A program made the translations under genes and the position numbers. Source: an uncultured Armatimonadota bacterium (GTDB lineage: Bacteria > Armatimonadota > Fimbriimonadia > Fimbriimonadales > Fimbriimonadaceae). Taken from it: a DNA stretch of 64,000 nucleotides. How positions within the stretch are numbered: position 1 is the stretch's first letter; every line of letters starts with the position of its first letter. This document shows positions 45,295 through 53,324 of the stretch, one piece after another. The notes under the pieces are model-generated. The model did no database searches. It saw nothing but the letters and a program-made list of their open reading frames with translations, and was not told the origin of the DNA. Location of the stretch: positions 37,499-101,498 of the forward strand of contig CAIVDU010000095.1 in NCBI GenBank assembly GCA_903904815.1, written 5' to 3'.

Positions 45295-45335
45295 CAAAAG
45301 AAAAAGATGCGGCACCCTTTGTAGGGAGCCGCATC
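45295..45335 (-). terminator. Terminator of the pilB-pilT-pilC operon
   Basis: On the minus strand GATGCGGCTCCC, a 6-nt loop, GGGTGCCGCATC, then TTTTTCTTTT. The stem is 12 bp with one G-T pair. It lies 22 nt after the pilC stop. Confidence 0.92.
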
Positions 45336-45357
45336 CTTGGTTGACGGGGCGGGAGGT

Positions 45358-46593
45358 TTACTTGTCGTCGTCGCCGCTGCCAGAGGACAGCTTGGAGATA
45401 ACGTCGACGAGCGGGAGGAACATCGCGATAACGATGAAGCCTACGACGAAGCCGAGGCTAACGATCATGATCGGCTCGATTGCCGCGGTAAGCGATGCGA
45501 GGGCAGCGTCCACTTCAGCCTCGTAGAAGTCAGCGATCTTCTGGAGCATGAAGTCGAGAGATCCAGACTCTTCTCCGACGCCGATCATGTGAACGACCAT
45601 CGGGGGGAACAGTCTGGACGCTTCAAGCGGGTCGCCGATTCGGTCTCCTTCACGGATTCTTGCTCGAGCTTCCAGGAGCGCGTCGGCCATGATGGTGTTT
45701 CCAACCGTGCCAGCGACGGTCTCCATTGCCTGCAAGATCGGAACGCCCGAAGTGAGCAGGGTGCCCATGGTTCGGCTAAATCGGGCCAGGCAGACCTTGT
45801 GGTGCAGCTTTCCAAATACGGGAAGCTTGAGTCGCACACGATCAGCCACACGCCGTCCAAACCGGGTGCTTACGAAGAGGCGATAGGCAAAGATAAGGAT
45901 GACCAGACCGATGATCACCCAGACGCCATCGTGGCCGATGATGTTTGAGATGTCGATCAAGAACTTGGTCGGACCGGGAAGGTCGTCCGCCTTGAGTCCA
46001 AGGTCGGTCAAAATGGCTGCCCACTGCGGAACGAACCAGGTTACAAGGAAGGTCACGATGCCGACCGACATGATGGCAACCAGGGTCGGATAGGTCATGG
46101 CCGACTTGACCTTTCGGCGAAGTTCGACGTCCTTTTCCAAGAACTGAGAAAGTCGCTGCAGCGATTCCTCGAGGACGCCTCCGATCTCTCCCGCTTTTAC
46201 AAGACCGATGAAGAGGTTGCTGAACGCTTTTGGATGGCGCTGCATCGCTCGAGAAAGGCTTTCGCCTCCCTCAACTCGCTGACCAATGTCGGCAAGAATC
46301 TTCTTCAGCTTCGGGTCGGCAGTTTGCCGGCCAAGCACGTCGAGGCAGCGCACGAGCGAAACGCCAGCGTCAACCATCGTCGAAAACTGGCGACAGAAGA
46401 CCGACAGGTTCGTGAGCTTGACCTTACCGTAACTCTTGGTCTTGGCCGACTTGGCCTTGATCATTGCGAGTTCGGTAATCGTGAAGCCCTGCTCCTCGAA
46501 CCTCTTCCTTAGGATCTCTTCGCTTTCTGCGTCTGCGGTGCCTTTCTGAAGGCCGCCTAGCGCATCTCGGAACGTGTAACTGTAGACCGGCAT
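45358..46593 (-). CDS. pilC: Type IV pilus inner-membrane platform protein
   Basis: 411 aa. It starts MPVYSYTFRDALGGLQKG and contains the two T2SSF domains (about 70-190 and 275-395) with membrane helices near 170-190, 225-245 and 380-400. The FCRQFSTMVDAGVSLVRCL and FSRTMGTLLTSGVPILQAME motifs are diagnostic of PilC/GspF. It transmits ATPase motion to pilin assembly. GGAGAAGAG precedes the start. It is last in pilB-pilT-pilC. Confidence 0.95.
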   Translation of the reverse strand: MPVYSYTFRDALGGLQKGTADAESEEILRKRFEEQGFTITELAMIKAKSAKTKSYGKVKLTNLSVFCRQFSTMVDAGVSLVRCLDVLGRQTADPKLKKILADIGQRVEGGESLSRAMQRHPKAFSNLFIGLVKAGEIGGVLEESLQRLSQFLEKDVELRRKVKSAMTYPTLVAIMSVGIVTFLVTWFVPQWAAILTDLGLKADDLPGPTKFLIDISNIIGHDGVWVIIGLVILIFAYRLFVSTRFGRRVADRVRLKLPVFGKLHHKVCLARFSRTMGTLLTSGVPILQAMETVAGTVGNTIMADALLEARARIREGDRIGDPLEASRLFPPMVVHMIGVGEESGSLDFMLQKIADFYEAEVDAALASLTAAIEPIMIVSLGFVVGFIVIAMFLPLVDVISKLSSGSGDDDK

Positions 46594-46608
46594 AGTTCTC
46601 TTCTCCGA

Positions 46609-47862
46609 TTATCGGCCGCGGGATGGAGGACCACCAGGTCCACCTACTCCGCCTGCGGTGGGGGTGTTGATCATCTTCATGAGCTCATCCTTGTTGGTAC
46701 AGCGCGAAATCGCGTCCTCCAACGAAATGAGACCTTTCAGGAACAGATCTCGAAGCGTCTGGTCCATGGTGATCATTCCCATGTTTCCGCTGGTTTGGAT
46801 CATGGAAGTGATCTGGTGAGACTTAGCCTCACGGATCAGGTTACGGATAGCAGGGCTGGCGACCATGATTTCATTCGCCGGCACACGTCCCGGGGCGCCT
46901 AGTCGCGGCATTAGCTGCTGCGAAATGATGGCGACGAGGTTGTTTGAGAGCTGAACACGAATCTGCTCTTGCTGCTCCGGAGGGAAAACGTCAATCATTC
47001 GGTCGACGGATTCGGCGGCGTTGTTGGTGTGCAGGGTCGCAAACACCAAGTGGCCGGTTTCAGCAGCCGTGATCGCCAAGCCGATCGTTTCCATGTCGCG
47101 CATTTCACCGACCAGAAGGATGTCCGGGTCTTCTCGAAGACATCCTCGAAGCGCATTCAAGAAGCTCTTGGTGTCCGAGCCTACTTCGCGCTGGTTGATG
47201 ATCGACATCTTATGCTCATGCAGATACTCGATCGGGTCTTCGATGGTGATGATGTGGTGCGCGAAGTTCGTGTTGATATGGTTGACCATCGCCGCGAGCG
47301 ACGTGGACTTTCCAGATCCCGTAGGACCGGTCACGAGGATCAAGCCGCGAGGCTTTTCGCACAGCGACTTTAGGATCACCGGGAGGTTGAGCTGCTCGAC
47401 CGTCGGGATCTTCTGTGGAATGAGTCGGAAGGCGGCGGCAACCGCGCCTTTGTCCCGATACATGTTCACGCGGAAGCGTGCGCGCTTTGGAAGACTGTAG
47501 GAGAAGTCCAGCTCGAGAGTCGTTTCGAACTTGTTGAGGTTCTCGTCTGAGATGATGTCGTACATCATCCTCTGAGTGTCGACCGGTCCGAGTTCTTCGT
47601 AATTCAGCCGCTTCAGTTTGCCATCGTGTCGGATAACAGGAGGCGAAGATTGGCAGATGTGAAGGTCAGACGCCGTCATGTCCACGACAATGTGAAGCAA
47701 TTCGTCGATGTGCAGATCTTCGATGGACTGCGGTGGACCCTTTGGCGGCTCTTCCGGCTGTTGCGCCTGACCGTTAATCGGTGGCAGGCCTCCGGGAGGA
47801 GGCATCTGCCCAGGAAACTGGCCAGGCATTCCGGGACGGTTGATGGGGGGTTGATTCTGCAT
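46609..47862 (-). CDS. pilT: Type IV pilus retraction ATPase
   Basis: 417 aa. It has Walker A GPTGSGKST at about 179-187, Asp box ITIEDPIEY, Walker B DILLVGEMRD, His box TGHLVFATLHTN, and the PilT-specific AIRNLIREAK motif. It retracts pili and drives twitching motility. About 45 extra N-terminal residues are rich in Pro, Gln and Gly, and the C-terminus ends in a Gly/Pro stretch; both are unusual for PilT (about 345-370 aa). The start lies 20 nt after pilB, with a run of nine Cs where a Shine-Dalgarno would be expected. Confidence 0.95.
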   Translation of the reverse strand: MQNQPPINRPGMPGQFPGQMPPPGGLPPINGQAQQPEEPPKGPPQSIEDLHIDELLHIVVDMTASDLHICQSSPPVIRHDGKLKRLNYEELGPVDTQRMMYDIISDENLNKFETTLELDFSYSLPKRARFRVNMYRDKGAVAAAFRLIPQKIPTVEQLNLPVILKSLCEKPRGLILVTGPTGSGKSTSLAAMVNHINTNFAHHIITIEDPIEYLHEHKMSIINQREVGSDTKSFLNALRGCLREDPDILLVGEMRDMETIGLAITAAETGHLVFATLHTNNAAESVDRMIDVFPPEQQEQIRVQLSNNLVAIISQQLMPRLGAPGRVPANEIMVASPAIRNLIREAKSHQITSMIQTSGNMGMITMDQTLRDLFLKGLISLEDAISRCTNKDELMKMINTPTAGGVGGPGGPPSRGR

Positions 47863-47865
47863 TTC

Positions 47866-47874
47866 GGGGGGGGG
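47866..47874 (-). repeat. C9 homopolymer just upstream of the pilT start
   Basis: Nine Gs on the plus strand (nine Cs on the coding strand) occupy positions -4 to -12 relative to the pilT ATG. No Shine-Dalgarno is present in the 20-nt pilB-pilT gap. Confidence 0.9.
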
Positions 47875-47882
47875 TTCCAGAT

Positions 47883-49643
47883 TTAGAAGCCGGCGGTGAA
47901 GACGACGCGCATGATTTCTGTGGGATCGGTCCAGCCAAGCAGAACCTTATGCAGTCCGTCCTCTCGGAGTTCGTACATTCCGTTCGCTTTGGCAGCACCC
48001 TTAATATCGTTCAACGGCACACGACGCACAATCATTTCAGCGATTTCGGCGTTCATCGTCATCAACTCGTGAATTCCCGTTCGACCGCGGTAACCGGTCA
48101 TGCGATTTTCCTCGGCGGGAACGCCTCGGTATAGGGTGACCATCTCTTCGGGATCGCTAAACGTCATGCCAAACCGCTTAAGATCCGCTGCGGGCACCTC
48201 GTAGGATTCTCGATTGTTCGGGTCGATTCGACGAGCAAGTCTCTGAGCAAGAACGCCCATGAGAACGGCAGAGACGAGGTAGGGCTCTACACCCATGTCG
48301 ATGAGACGTAACGTACTGGAACAGGCGTCATTCGTGTGAAGCGTCGAAAGGACAAGGTGTCCCGTGAGCGATGCTTCAATCGCGATTTCCGCGGTTTCAA
48401 GGTCACGAATTTCGCCGACCATGATGATGTCAGGGTCCTGGCGAAGGAAGGCTCGAAGGGCGGTCGCAAAGGTCAGACCGGCCTTTCGGTTCATACCGAC
48501 CTGAGTAATACCGTTGAGCTGGTACTCAATCGGGTCTTCTGCGGTCATGATGTTGACGCCGACCGTGTTGAGCTTGTGCAGCACCGAATAGAGCGTGGTG
48601 GTCTTTCCAGATCCCGTAGGACCCGTACAGAGGAACATGCCGTTAGGCTGGCTTACCAGTTCCTCAACCTTGATCTGATTCTCTTCGGTGAATCCAATCT
48701 TCTCCAAGCCGAGCATGACGCTCGACTTATCGAGAATACGCATAACGATCTTCTCACCGAACGGCGTAGGCACCGAACTGACACGAAGGTCGTATTCCTT
48801 CGCGGTGTGCCGAACCTCGATACGACCGTCTTGAGGAATACGCCGCTCGGCAATATTCATGTCGGCCATGATCTTGAGACGGCTGATAAGCGGCGCCATC
48901 AAGTTTCGAGGCACCGTCATCGCTTCGATGAGAACACCGTCAATTCGGTACCGAACGCGAACGGAACGCTGCTGAGGCTCGACGTGGATGTCAGAGGCTC
49001 GATCGGCGATCGCTTGTTGGATCAGAGCGTTGGCAAGCTTGATGATCGGAGCCTGCTCCGCCATCTTCTCAGCATCGCCGTCCTGCCCATCGTCATCTTC
49101 TCGACCCTGCCGAACACCCGCGTCGGCAATCGCCTTACGAATGTCGTTGTTTAGGGTCTCTTGGGGCTTGATGGCCGATACGGCCGGAGTCGTCTCGGCG
49201 GGCGCCGAATTCGTGTAGTTCTTGCGAATGGCATCTTCGATCGCGCCAGAAACCGCAAGTACCGGGATGACTCGGCACCCCGACGCCATGCGAATGTCGT
49301 CCAGGGCGGCGATGTTCGACGTGTTCGCCATCGCGACGTACAAGTTCTGTCCGTCTTTCTTGACCGGAATCGCTGAGTGGGCTCTTACGATCCGCTCAGG
49401 AACAATGTTGAGGGCGCTGGAATCGATCTGAACGCGATCCAAGTCGGCAAAAGCAATTCCTTGCTCTTGGGCACGGGCTTGAATTACCTCACGCTCACCC
49501 ACGAAACCGAGACCGACGAGGACCTTTCCTAGATCCGACTCGCCAGTCTGCTGAGCAACCTTCGTAGCTTGCTCGACCTGATCGGGCTTGATATAGCCCT
49601 TCTGGAGCAGAAACTGCACCATCGATAAACGCGGCATCGCCAT
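47883..49643 (-). CDS. pilB: Type IV pilus extension ATPase lacking the usual cysteine cluster
   Basis: 586 aa. An N-terminal MshEN/GspE-N type domain covers about 1-145, with an acidic linker at about 145-195. The ATPase core has Walker A GPTGSGKTT (341-349), Asp box TAEDPIEY, Walker B DIIMVGEIRD and His box LSTLHTND. PilB powers pilus extension. The zinc-binding Cys4 loop found in most PilB/GspE is absent: residues about 470-520, which should hold two CxxC pairs before the GYRGRTGIHE motif, contain no Cys. It is first in the pilB-pilT-pilC operon, with a palindrome and a TAGAAT box upstream. Start choice: MAMPRLS; the two ATGs differ by two codons. Confidence 0.93.
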   Translation of the reverse strand: MAMPRLSMVQFLLQKGYIKPDQVEQATKVAQQTGESDLGKVLVGLGFVGEREVIQARAQEQGIAFADLDRVQIDSSALNIVPERIVRAHSAIPVKKDGQNLYVAMANTSNIAALDDIRMASGCRVIPVLAVSGAIEDAIRKNYTNSAPAETTPAVSAIKPQETLNNDIRKAIADAGVRQGREDDDGQDGDAEKMAEQAPIIKLANALIQQAIADRASDIHVEPQQRSVRVRYRIDGVLIEAMTVPRNLMAPLISRLKIMADMNIAERRIPQDGRIEVRHTAKEYDLRVSSVPTPFGEKIVMRILDKSSVMLGLEKIGFTEENQIKVEELVSQPNGMFLCTGPTGSGKTTTLYSVLHKLNTVGVNIMTAEDPIEYQLNGITQVGMNRKAGLTFATALRAFLRQDPDIIMVGEIRDLETAEIAIEASLTGHLVLSTLHTNDACSSTLRLIDMGVEPYLVSAVLMGVLAQRLARRIDPNNRESYEVPAADLKRFGMTFSDPEEMVTLYRGVPAEENRMTGYRGRTGIHELMTMNAEIAEMIVRRVPLNDIKGAAKANGMYELREDGLHKVLLGWTDPTEIMRVVFTAGF

Positions 49644-50019
49644 AAGCTTTTTTCCAAACCGAAACGGCTGTATCCGAAATGACTCAGCCGCTGTGACCGC
49701 TTATTCTAGCGCTCTTGAGCGCTTCTTGGGGCACGTATCACGCGGGGTGAGACGAAATGGGGACGGAACTGTTCCCATCTTTCGTTCACAGAACGTTGGG
49801 ATGAATCATTATCGAGCGAAAATCGTGCAAAGAAGGTTTGCGAATACTCGCATTATTGCTAGGTATTCAGATTTAACATTTGTACACGTGAGGAGGGGTT
49901 GGTGGCTGGCAAGTCTAAGCGATCCTTTGATGCCTTACGGCGCTTTTGTGCTTGGCATCTGGCACTCAGGAAGGTCTGAATAGCGCCCGGTTAATCTTTC
50001 ACGGGAGAAGGCGAGTCGG
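49644..50019. other. Intergenic region upstream of pilB
   Basis: About 375 nt holding the pilB promoter: minus-strand TAGAAT at 49703-49708 next to a 16-bp palindrome at 49708-49723, giving a leader of about 55 nt. The part from 49760 to 49880 is more AT-rich. A 96-codon plus-strand open frame at 49693-49983 has no Shine-Dalgarno or recognisable product and is not called. No RNA gene was recognised. Confidence 0.5.
49703..49723 (-). promoter_or_regulatory. Putative pilB promoter -10 with abutting palindrome
   Basis: AGCGCTC TT GAGCGCT (49708-49723) is a perfect 7-bp inverted repeat around 2 nt. On the minus strand it is immediately followed by a TAGAAT -10-like box, so it fills the -10/-35 spacer. 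This is a typical place for a repressor or regulator site. Confidence 0.45.
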
Positions 50020-50883
50020 CTAAGAGTTCGGGTCTTCTTCGGTCAAGAGGGCAACCTGCTCACGCCAAAGAAAATCGGCTTTCCAACCCAATTCCTTCTG
50101 AATCTTCGTGCTGTCTACCGTCGATCCAAATTGCGGCCAGCCTTCTCTCATGGTGACCGGCTTGTGAATTCTCTCCATCGCCTCTGCGGTCGGAATGTCG
50201 ATGAAGGTGTCCGGGGCGGCGACGTTGTAAACGTGATGGCCGGGAACGCCGTATTCTGCCGCCAATCTTGCCGCCTTTGCCGCATCACGGCCGTCGAGGT
50301 AGCCCCAGTGATTGTACTCCCCGCTTGGAAAATGGGCGGTTGCTCCGGCAAGCCGAGAATAGTCGTCCTCGAACACGAGGTAGTTGATCCGCAAACTCAC
50401 GATCGTCATTTCAGGGTGAGCGGCAGCAGTCGATTCACAGAGCACTTCGCAAACGTGCTTCCCCAATGCGTAGGAATTGATCGGAACAATCACGTCCTCC
50501 TCAGTCAACGGTAGGTGGGTGATCGGCTTTGAACCGCGCGTCCAGCCCATCGCCATTTCACTACTCGCGTAAACGAACTTTTTGATTCCGAAGTCGGCGG
50601 TCGCCTGCAGCATCGCGAGCGTTCCCAATACGTTGTTGGCAAATTGCGCGTGGCGAGGTCGCCCACCCGGGGCTGGATCTGCCGCGAGATGGATGACTGC
50701 GTCCGGCTTTATGGAGGCAAGCGCGTCGTAGACCTGCGCCGCATCCGACAGGTCGATCAGATAAGTCCAGCCATGCTCCGCCCGGACCCGATCGATACTC
50801 ACTGCGGTATAGCCCTTCTCTCGAAGGTCCCGGAGCACCAACCGCCCCAACAATCCGCTTCCACCGGTAACCGCAATCTTCAT
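50020..50883 (-). CDS. NAD-dependent epimerase/dehydratase (extended SDR)
   Basis: 287 aa. Rossmann motif TGGSGLLGR near the N-terminus, IHLAADP, the catalytic Ser in YASSEMAM, and YxxxK in SYALGKHV. The fold is that of UDP-sugar epimerases/dehydratases. The substrate cannot be read from the sequence; similar short epimerases act on UDP-glucuronate or uronates. It is divergent from argS across 61 nt; a CACAAT box lies 8 nt before the ATG. Confidence 0.82.
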   Translation of the reverse strand: MKIAVTGGSGLLGRLVLRDLREKGYTAVSIDRVRAEHGWTYLIDLSDAAQVYDALASIKPDAVIHLAADPAPGGRPRHAQFANNVLGTLAMLQATADFGIKKFVYASSEMAMGWTRGSKPITHLPLTEEDVIVPINSYALGKHVCEVLCESTAAAHPEMTIVSLRINYLVFEDDYSRLAGATAHFPSGEYNHWGYLDGRDAAKAARLAAEYGVPGHHVYNVAAPDTFIDIPTAEAMERIHKPVTMREGWPQFGSTVDSTKIQKELGWKADFLWREQVALLTEEDPNS

Positions 50884-50932
50884 GACGCTCTATTGTGAGC
50901 CTTATGCCCCGAGGGGAGTCGTCCTAAACAGG

Positions 50933-50938
50933 TACAAA
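50933..50938 (+). promoter_or_regulatory. -10-like box (TACAAA) 6 nt before the argS TTG
   Basis: TACAAA, TAAGCC, then the TTG start of argS. The match is weaker than for other genes (last base A), but the spacing fits the same pattern and no Shine-Dalgarno fits. Confidence 0.3.
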
Positions 50939-50944
50939 TAAGCC

Positions 50945-52753
50945 TTGTTACGCGGTCAAATCACGCTTCTGCTTCAGTCCGCCGTTCAGACCCTTGTTTC
51001 CGCCGGAGAACTTTCCGATGCGGTGCTCGAGGTCGCGATCGAGGTCACGGACACCAAAACTCCCGAACACGGTGACTACGCCTGCCCGTTCGCCCTTTCG
51101 GCGACCAAGCGCGCCGGCAAGCCGCCACGCGTGATTGCGGAACTGCTCAAGCAAACATTGCTCGACTCCGAGGAAGGTTCGCTGTTTGCAGTGATCGACA
51201 TTGCCGGCCCCGGATTCCTCAACTTGCGGCTAAAGCCGGAAGCTATCGCCAACTACGTTCCTGTCGTTTTGGAACTGGGCGACAAGCTGTCTTCGGCCAA
51301 AACGGCCTCACAACCCAAGGGTCGAAGAATCAATGTCGAGTTCGTCAGTGTCAACCCGAATGGTCCGATTACGGTCGGATCGGGCCGAGGCGCTGCCTTT
51401 GGCGACACGCTTTCGCGGGTCTTCGCCGCTGCGGGCGACGAAGTAGACCGGGAGTATTACATCAACGATGGCGTCAACTCGGAGCAGATGCGCCTATTCG
51501 CCGAGTCAGTGCGCGCCCATTCGCTGTCCCTTCCCGTTCCCGAGAATGGATATAAGGGCGAATACGTGCTCGATGTCGCCCATCAAGTCCAGGCGCTGCA
51601 TCCGGATTCGGCGAGTCACACGGACAGCGGTTGGTGGCAATCGATGTCGCAAGAGTTGATGATCGAGCGACAACGCACCGACCTTGGCACTTTTGGGATC
51701 CGCTTTGACCGATGGTTTAGTGAACAGTCGCTCCACGACAACGGAAAAGTTGCCGAAGCTCTGGACCATTTAAAGGCAAACGGGTCGGCCGACAGCGAGT
51801 GTCACTCTTTCGAAATCGTTCGAGAGGGCAAAACGGAAACCCTTCAGCAGAAGCCGGAGGAGTGCGGTCCACTATGGCTTCGATCGACCCGATGGGGAGA
51901 TGACAAGGATCGTGTGTTGACCCGGTCCGACGGTCGGCCGGCTTACATCGCCGCCGACGTTGCGTATCTGCAGAACAAGCTTGGCGATCGGGCTTACGAG
52001 AAGGCCTATCTCATACTTGGCCCGGATCATCACGGCTACATTCCGCGAATGTACGCCGCATGTCAGGCGCTGGGTTACCCCCTGTCTCGATTTGAGATCA
52101 TCATTTTTCAGATCGTCCGATTCGTGAAGGACGGTAATCCGGCCCCGATGCGAAAACGGGACGGAAACATCTACGAGTTGCGAGACCTGATTTCCGAGTT
52201 GGGCGCCAACATCGCTCCCAAGTCCGACAAGGAAGAGCAGTTGCGAATCGGGGCAGACGTGAGCCGATTCTTCTATTTGATGCGAAGCCACGACTCGCAT
52301 ATGGACTTTGACATCGATCTCGCAACGAAGCAGAGCGACGAGAATCCGGTTTTCTACGCCCAGTACGCTCATGCGCGGATCTGTTCGGTGCTCGCCAAAG
52401 CGCAAACGGAGTTGGGAATTGATTCGTCGAGCCCGCTCCAGTTCGATCCTTCGTTGCTTGTGAATCCGCGAGAGTTAGCGTTGATCAAGAAGATCCTCGA
52501 CCTCCCGAACGAAGTTCGGCGGTGCGCTTCGGACTACGGGGTTCACCGGCTCACCACCTATGCGGTGGAGCTCGCGCGAACCTATCACTACTTCTATGAT
52601 GGGTGCCGAGTCGTCCAGGCGGACCAGCCGGAGCTCAGTCGAGCGAGAGCGGCGGTTTGTCAGGCGGCGCGTTTCGCTCTCAAGTCGACATTTGACTTAC
52701 TGGGCGTGAGCGCTCCTGAGCGCATGGATCGAGCGGAAGTAGCCGCCGAGTAG
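50945..52753 (+). CDS. argS: Arginyl-tRNA synthetase with altered HIGH motif
   Basis: 602 aa. The N-terminal Add1 domain (MLRGQITLLL, HGDYACPFAL) is followed by the catalytic core from about 120, INDGVN, GPDHHGYIPRM and NPVFYAQYAHARI, and a C-terminal DALR anticodon-binding domain (YHYFYDGCRVV). The class-I HIGH signature, usually HVGH in ArgRS, reads TVGS (143-146, in GPITVGSGRGA), and the KMSK region reads MRKR (402-405). The latter is often lost in ArgRS, but losing both histidines is not. The TTG start at 50945 is the only one that includes the conserved N-terminus. A stop codon lies just upstream in frame. Confidence 0.92.
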   Translation: MLRGQITLLLQSAVQTLVSAGELSDAVLEVAIEVTDTKTPEHGDYACPFALSATKRAGKPPRVIAELLKQTLLDSEEGSLFAVIDIAGPGFLNLRLKPEAIANYVPVVLELGDKLSSAKTASQPKGRRINVEFVSVNPNGPITVGSGRGAAFGDTLSRVFAAAGDEVDREYYINDGVNSEQMRLFAESVRAHSLSLPVPENGYKGEYVLDVAHQVQALHPDSASHTDSGWWQSMSQELMIERQRTDLGTFGIRFDRWFSEQSLHDNGKVAEALDHLKANGSADSECHSFEIVREGKTETLQQKPEECGPLWLRSTRWGDDKDRVLTRSDGRPAYIAADVAYLQNKLGDRAYEKAYLILGPDHHGYIPRMYAACQALGYPLSRFEIIIFQIVRFVKDGNPAPMRKRDGNIYELRDLISELGANIAPKSDKEEQLRIGADVSRFFYLMRSHDSHMDFDIDLATKQSDENPVFYAQYAHARICSVLAKAQTELGIDSSSPLQFDPSLLVNPRELALIKKILDLPNEVRRCASDYGVHRLTTYAVELARTYHYFYDGCRVVQADQPELSRARAAVCQAARFALKSTFDLLGVSAPERMDRAEVAAE

Positions 52754-52764
52754 CCAAACGCGGA

Positions 52765-52788
52765 GTAGTCCCCTTCCCAGGGGACTAC
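52765..52788 (+). promoter_or_regulatory. Perfect inverted repeat next to a TACAAT box
   Basis: GTAGTCCCC, 6-nt spacer, GGGGACTAC. The right arm overlaps the first bases of TACAAT (52786-52791), which ends 5 nt before the GTG at 52797. It could be an operator for the next gene or a hairpin; without a T-run it is not a good terminator for argS. Confidence 0.5.
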
Positions 52789-52796
52789 AATGGGTG

Positions 52797-53315
52797 GTGG
52801 CAAAGCCGATCAAAGTCATCACCCCAGAAGATCGCATGGCTAAGTGGCAGAAGCTTTGGGGCTCGCCACGGCTCCTTGATTCCGAGGCTACGGAGGCGGC
52901 GTTTGAAGAGTTTCAGGAATCCTTCATCCCCGGTCGAATTCAGAAGCACTTTCAGAAGCTGTTTGGGACGCCCAAATCGCAGTTTGGGAACCGCTACTTC
53001 ATGGAGGACGCCCAGTTCCAAAACTGGGATACCAAACTCACTGGGCTCGCCGACCTCGATGACCATGTCGAGGTGGTCGTTATCTACGGTTCCCCAGACG
53101 ACCTTGAGGCGCACGCCCTAAGAGGCGACCGTAGACGTTCGCTACGAGACATCGTGATCGATGACTGGCAGGCGGCCTGCGCCATCGTTCGGGCTCGCTC
53201 GGCCACGCTTTACGTCTTCGTCGAACCCAAAATGCGTGGCTGTGTCGTAAGAAAGGTCTCGACCGGCGTCGAGGACGCCGATGTGATCGACGACCCGTCT
53301 ATTTTCTTTGGATAG
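52797..53315 (+). CDS. Conserved-looking hypothetical protein
   Basis: 172 aa, soluble, with no signal peptide or membrane segment. It has an alpha-helical N-terminal half (MAKWQKLWGSPRLLDSEATE, EEFQESFIPGR) and an alpha/beta C-terminal half (DDHVEVVVIYGSPDDLEAHAL, ATLYVFVEPKMRGCVVRK). I do not recognise the family. GTG at 52797 is preferred because TACAAT ends 5 nt before it; GTG at 52794 is equally readable. It is convergent with the next gene. Confidence 0.6.
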   Translation: MAKPIKVITPEDRMAKWQKLWGSPRLLDSEATEAAFEEFQESFIPGRIQKHFQKLFGTPKSQFGNRYFMEDAQFQNWDTKLTGLADLDDHVEVVVIYGSPDDLEAHALRGDRRRSLRDIVIDDWQAACAIVRARSATLYVFVEPKMRGCVVRKVSTGVEDADVIDDPSIFFG

Positions 53316-53324
53316 CGAGCGGAC

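Noticed and set aside
45337..45948. 203-codon plus-strand open frame
   Set aside because: It is antisense to pilC; its composition is the complement of pilC codons.
48336..49154. 272-codon plus-strand open frame
   Set aside because: It is the antisense shadow of pilB, which is a clear ATPase.
49693..49983. 96-codon plus-strand open frame upstream of pilB
   Set aside because: No Shine-Dalgarno or -10 at the right spacing, no recognisable product, and it covers the likely pilB promoter.
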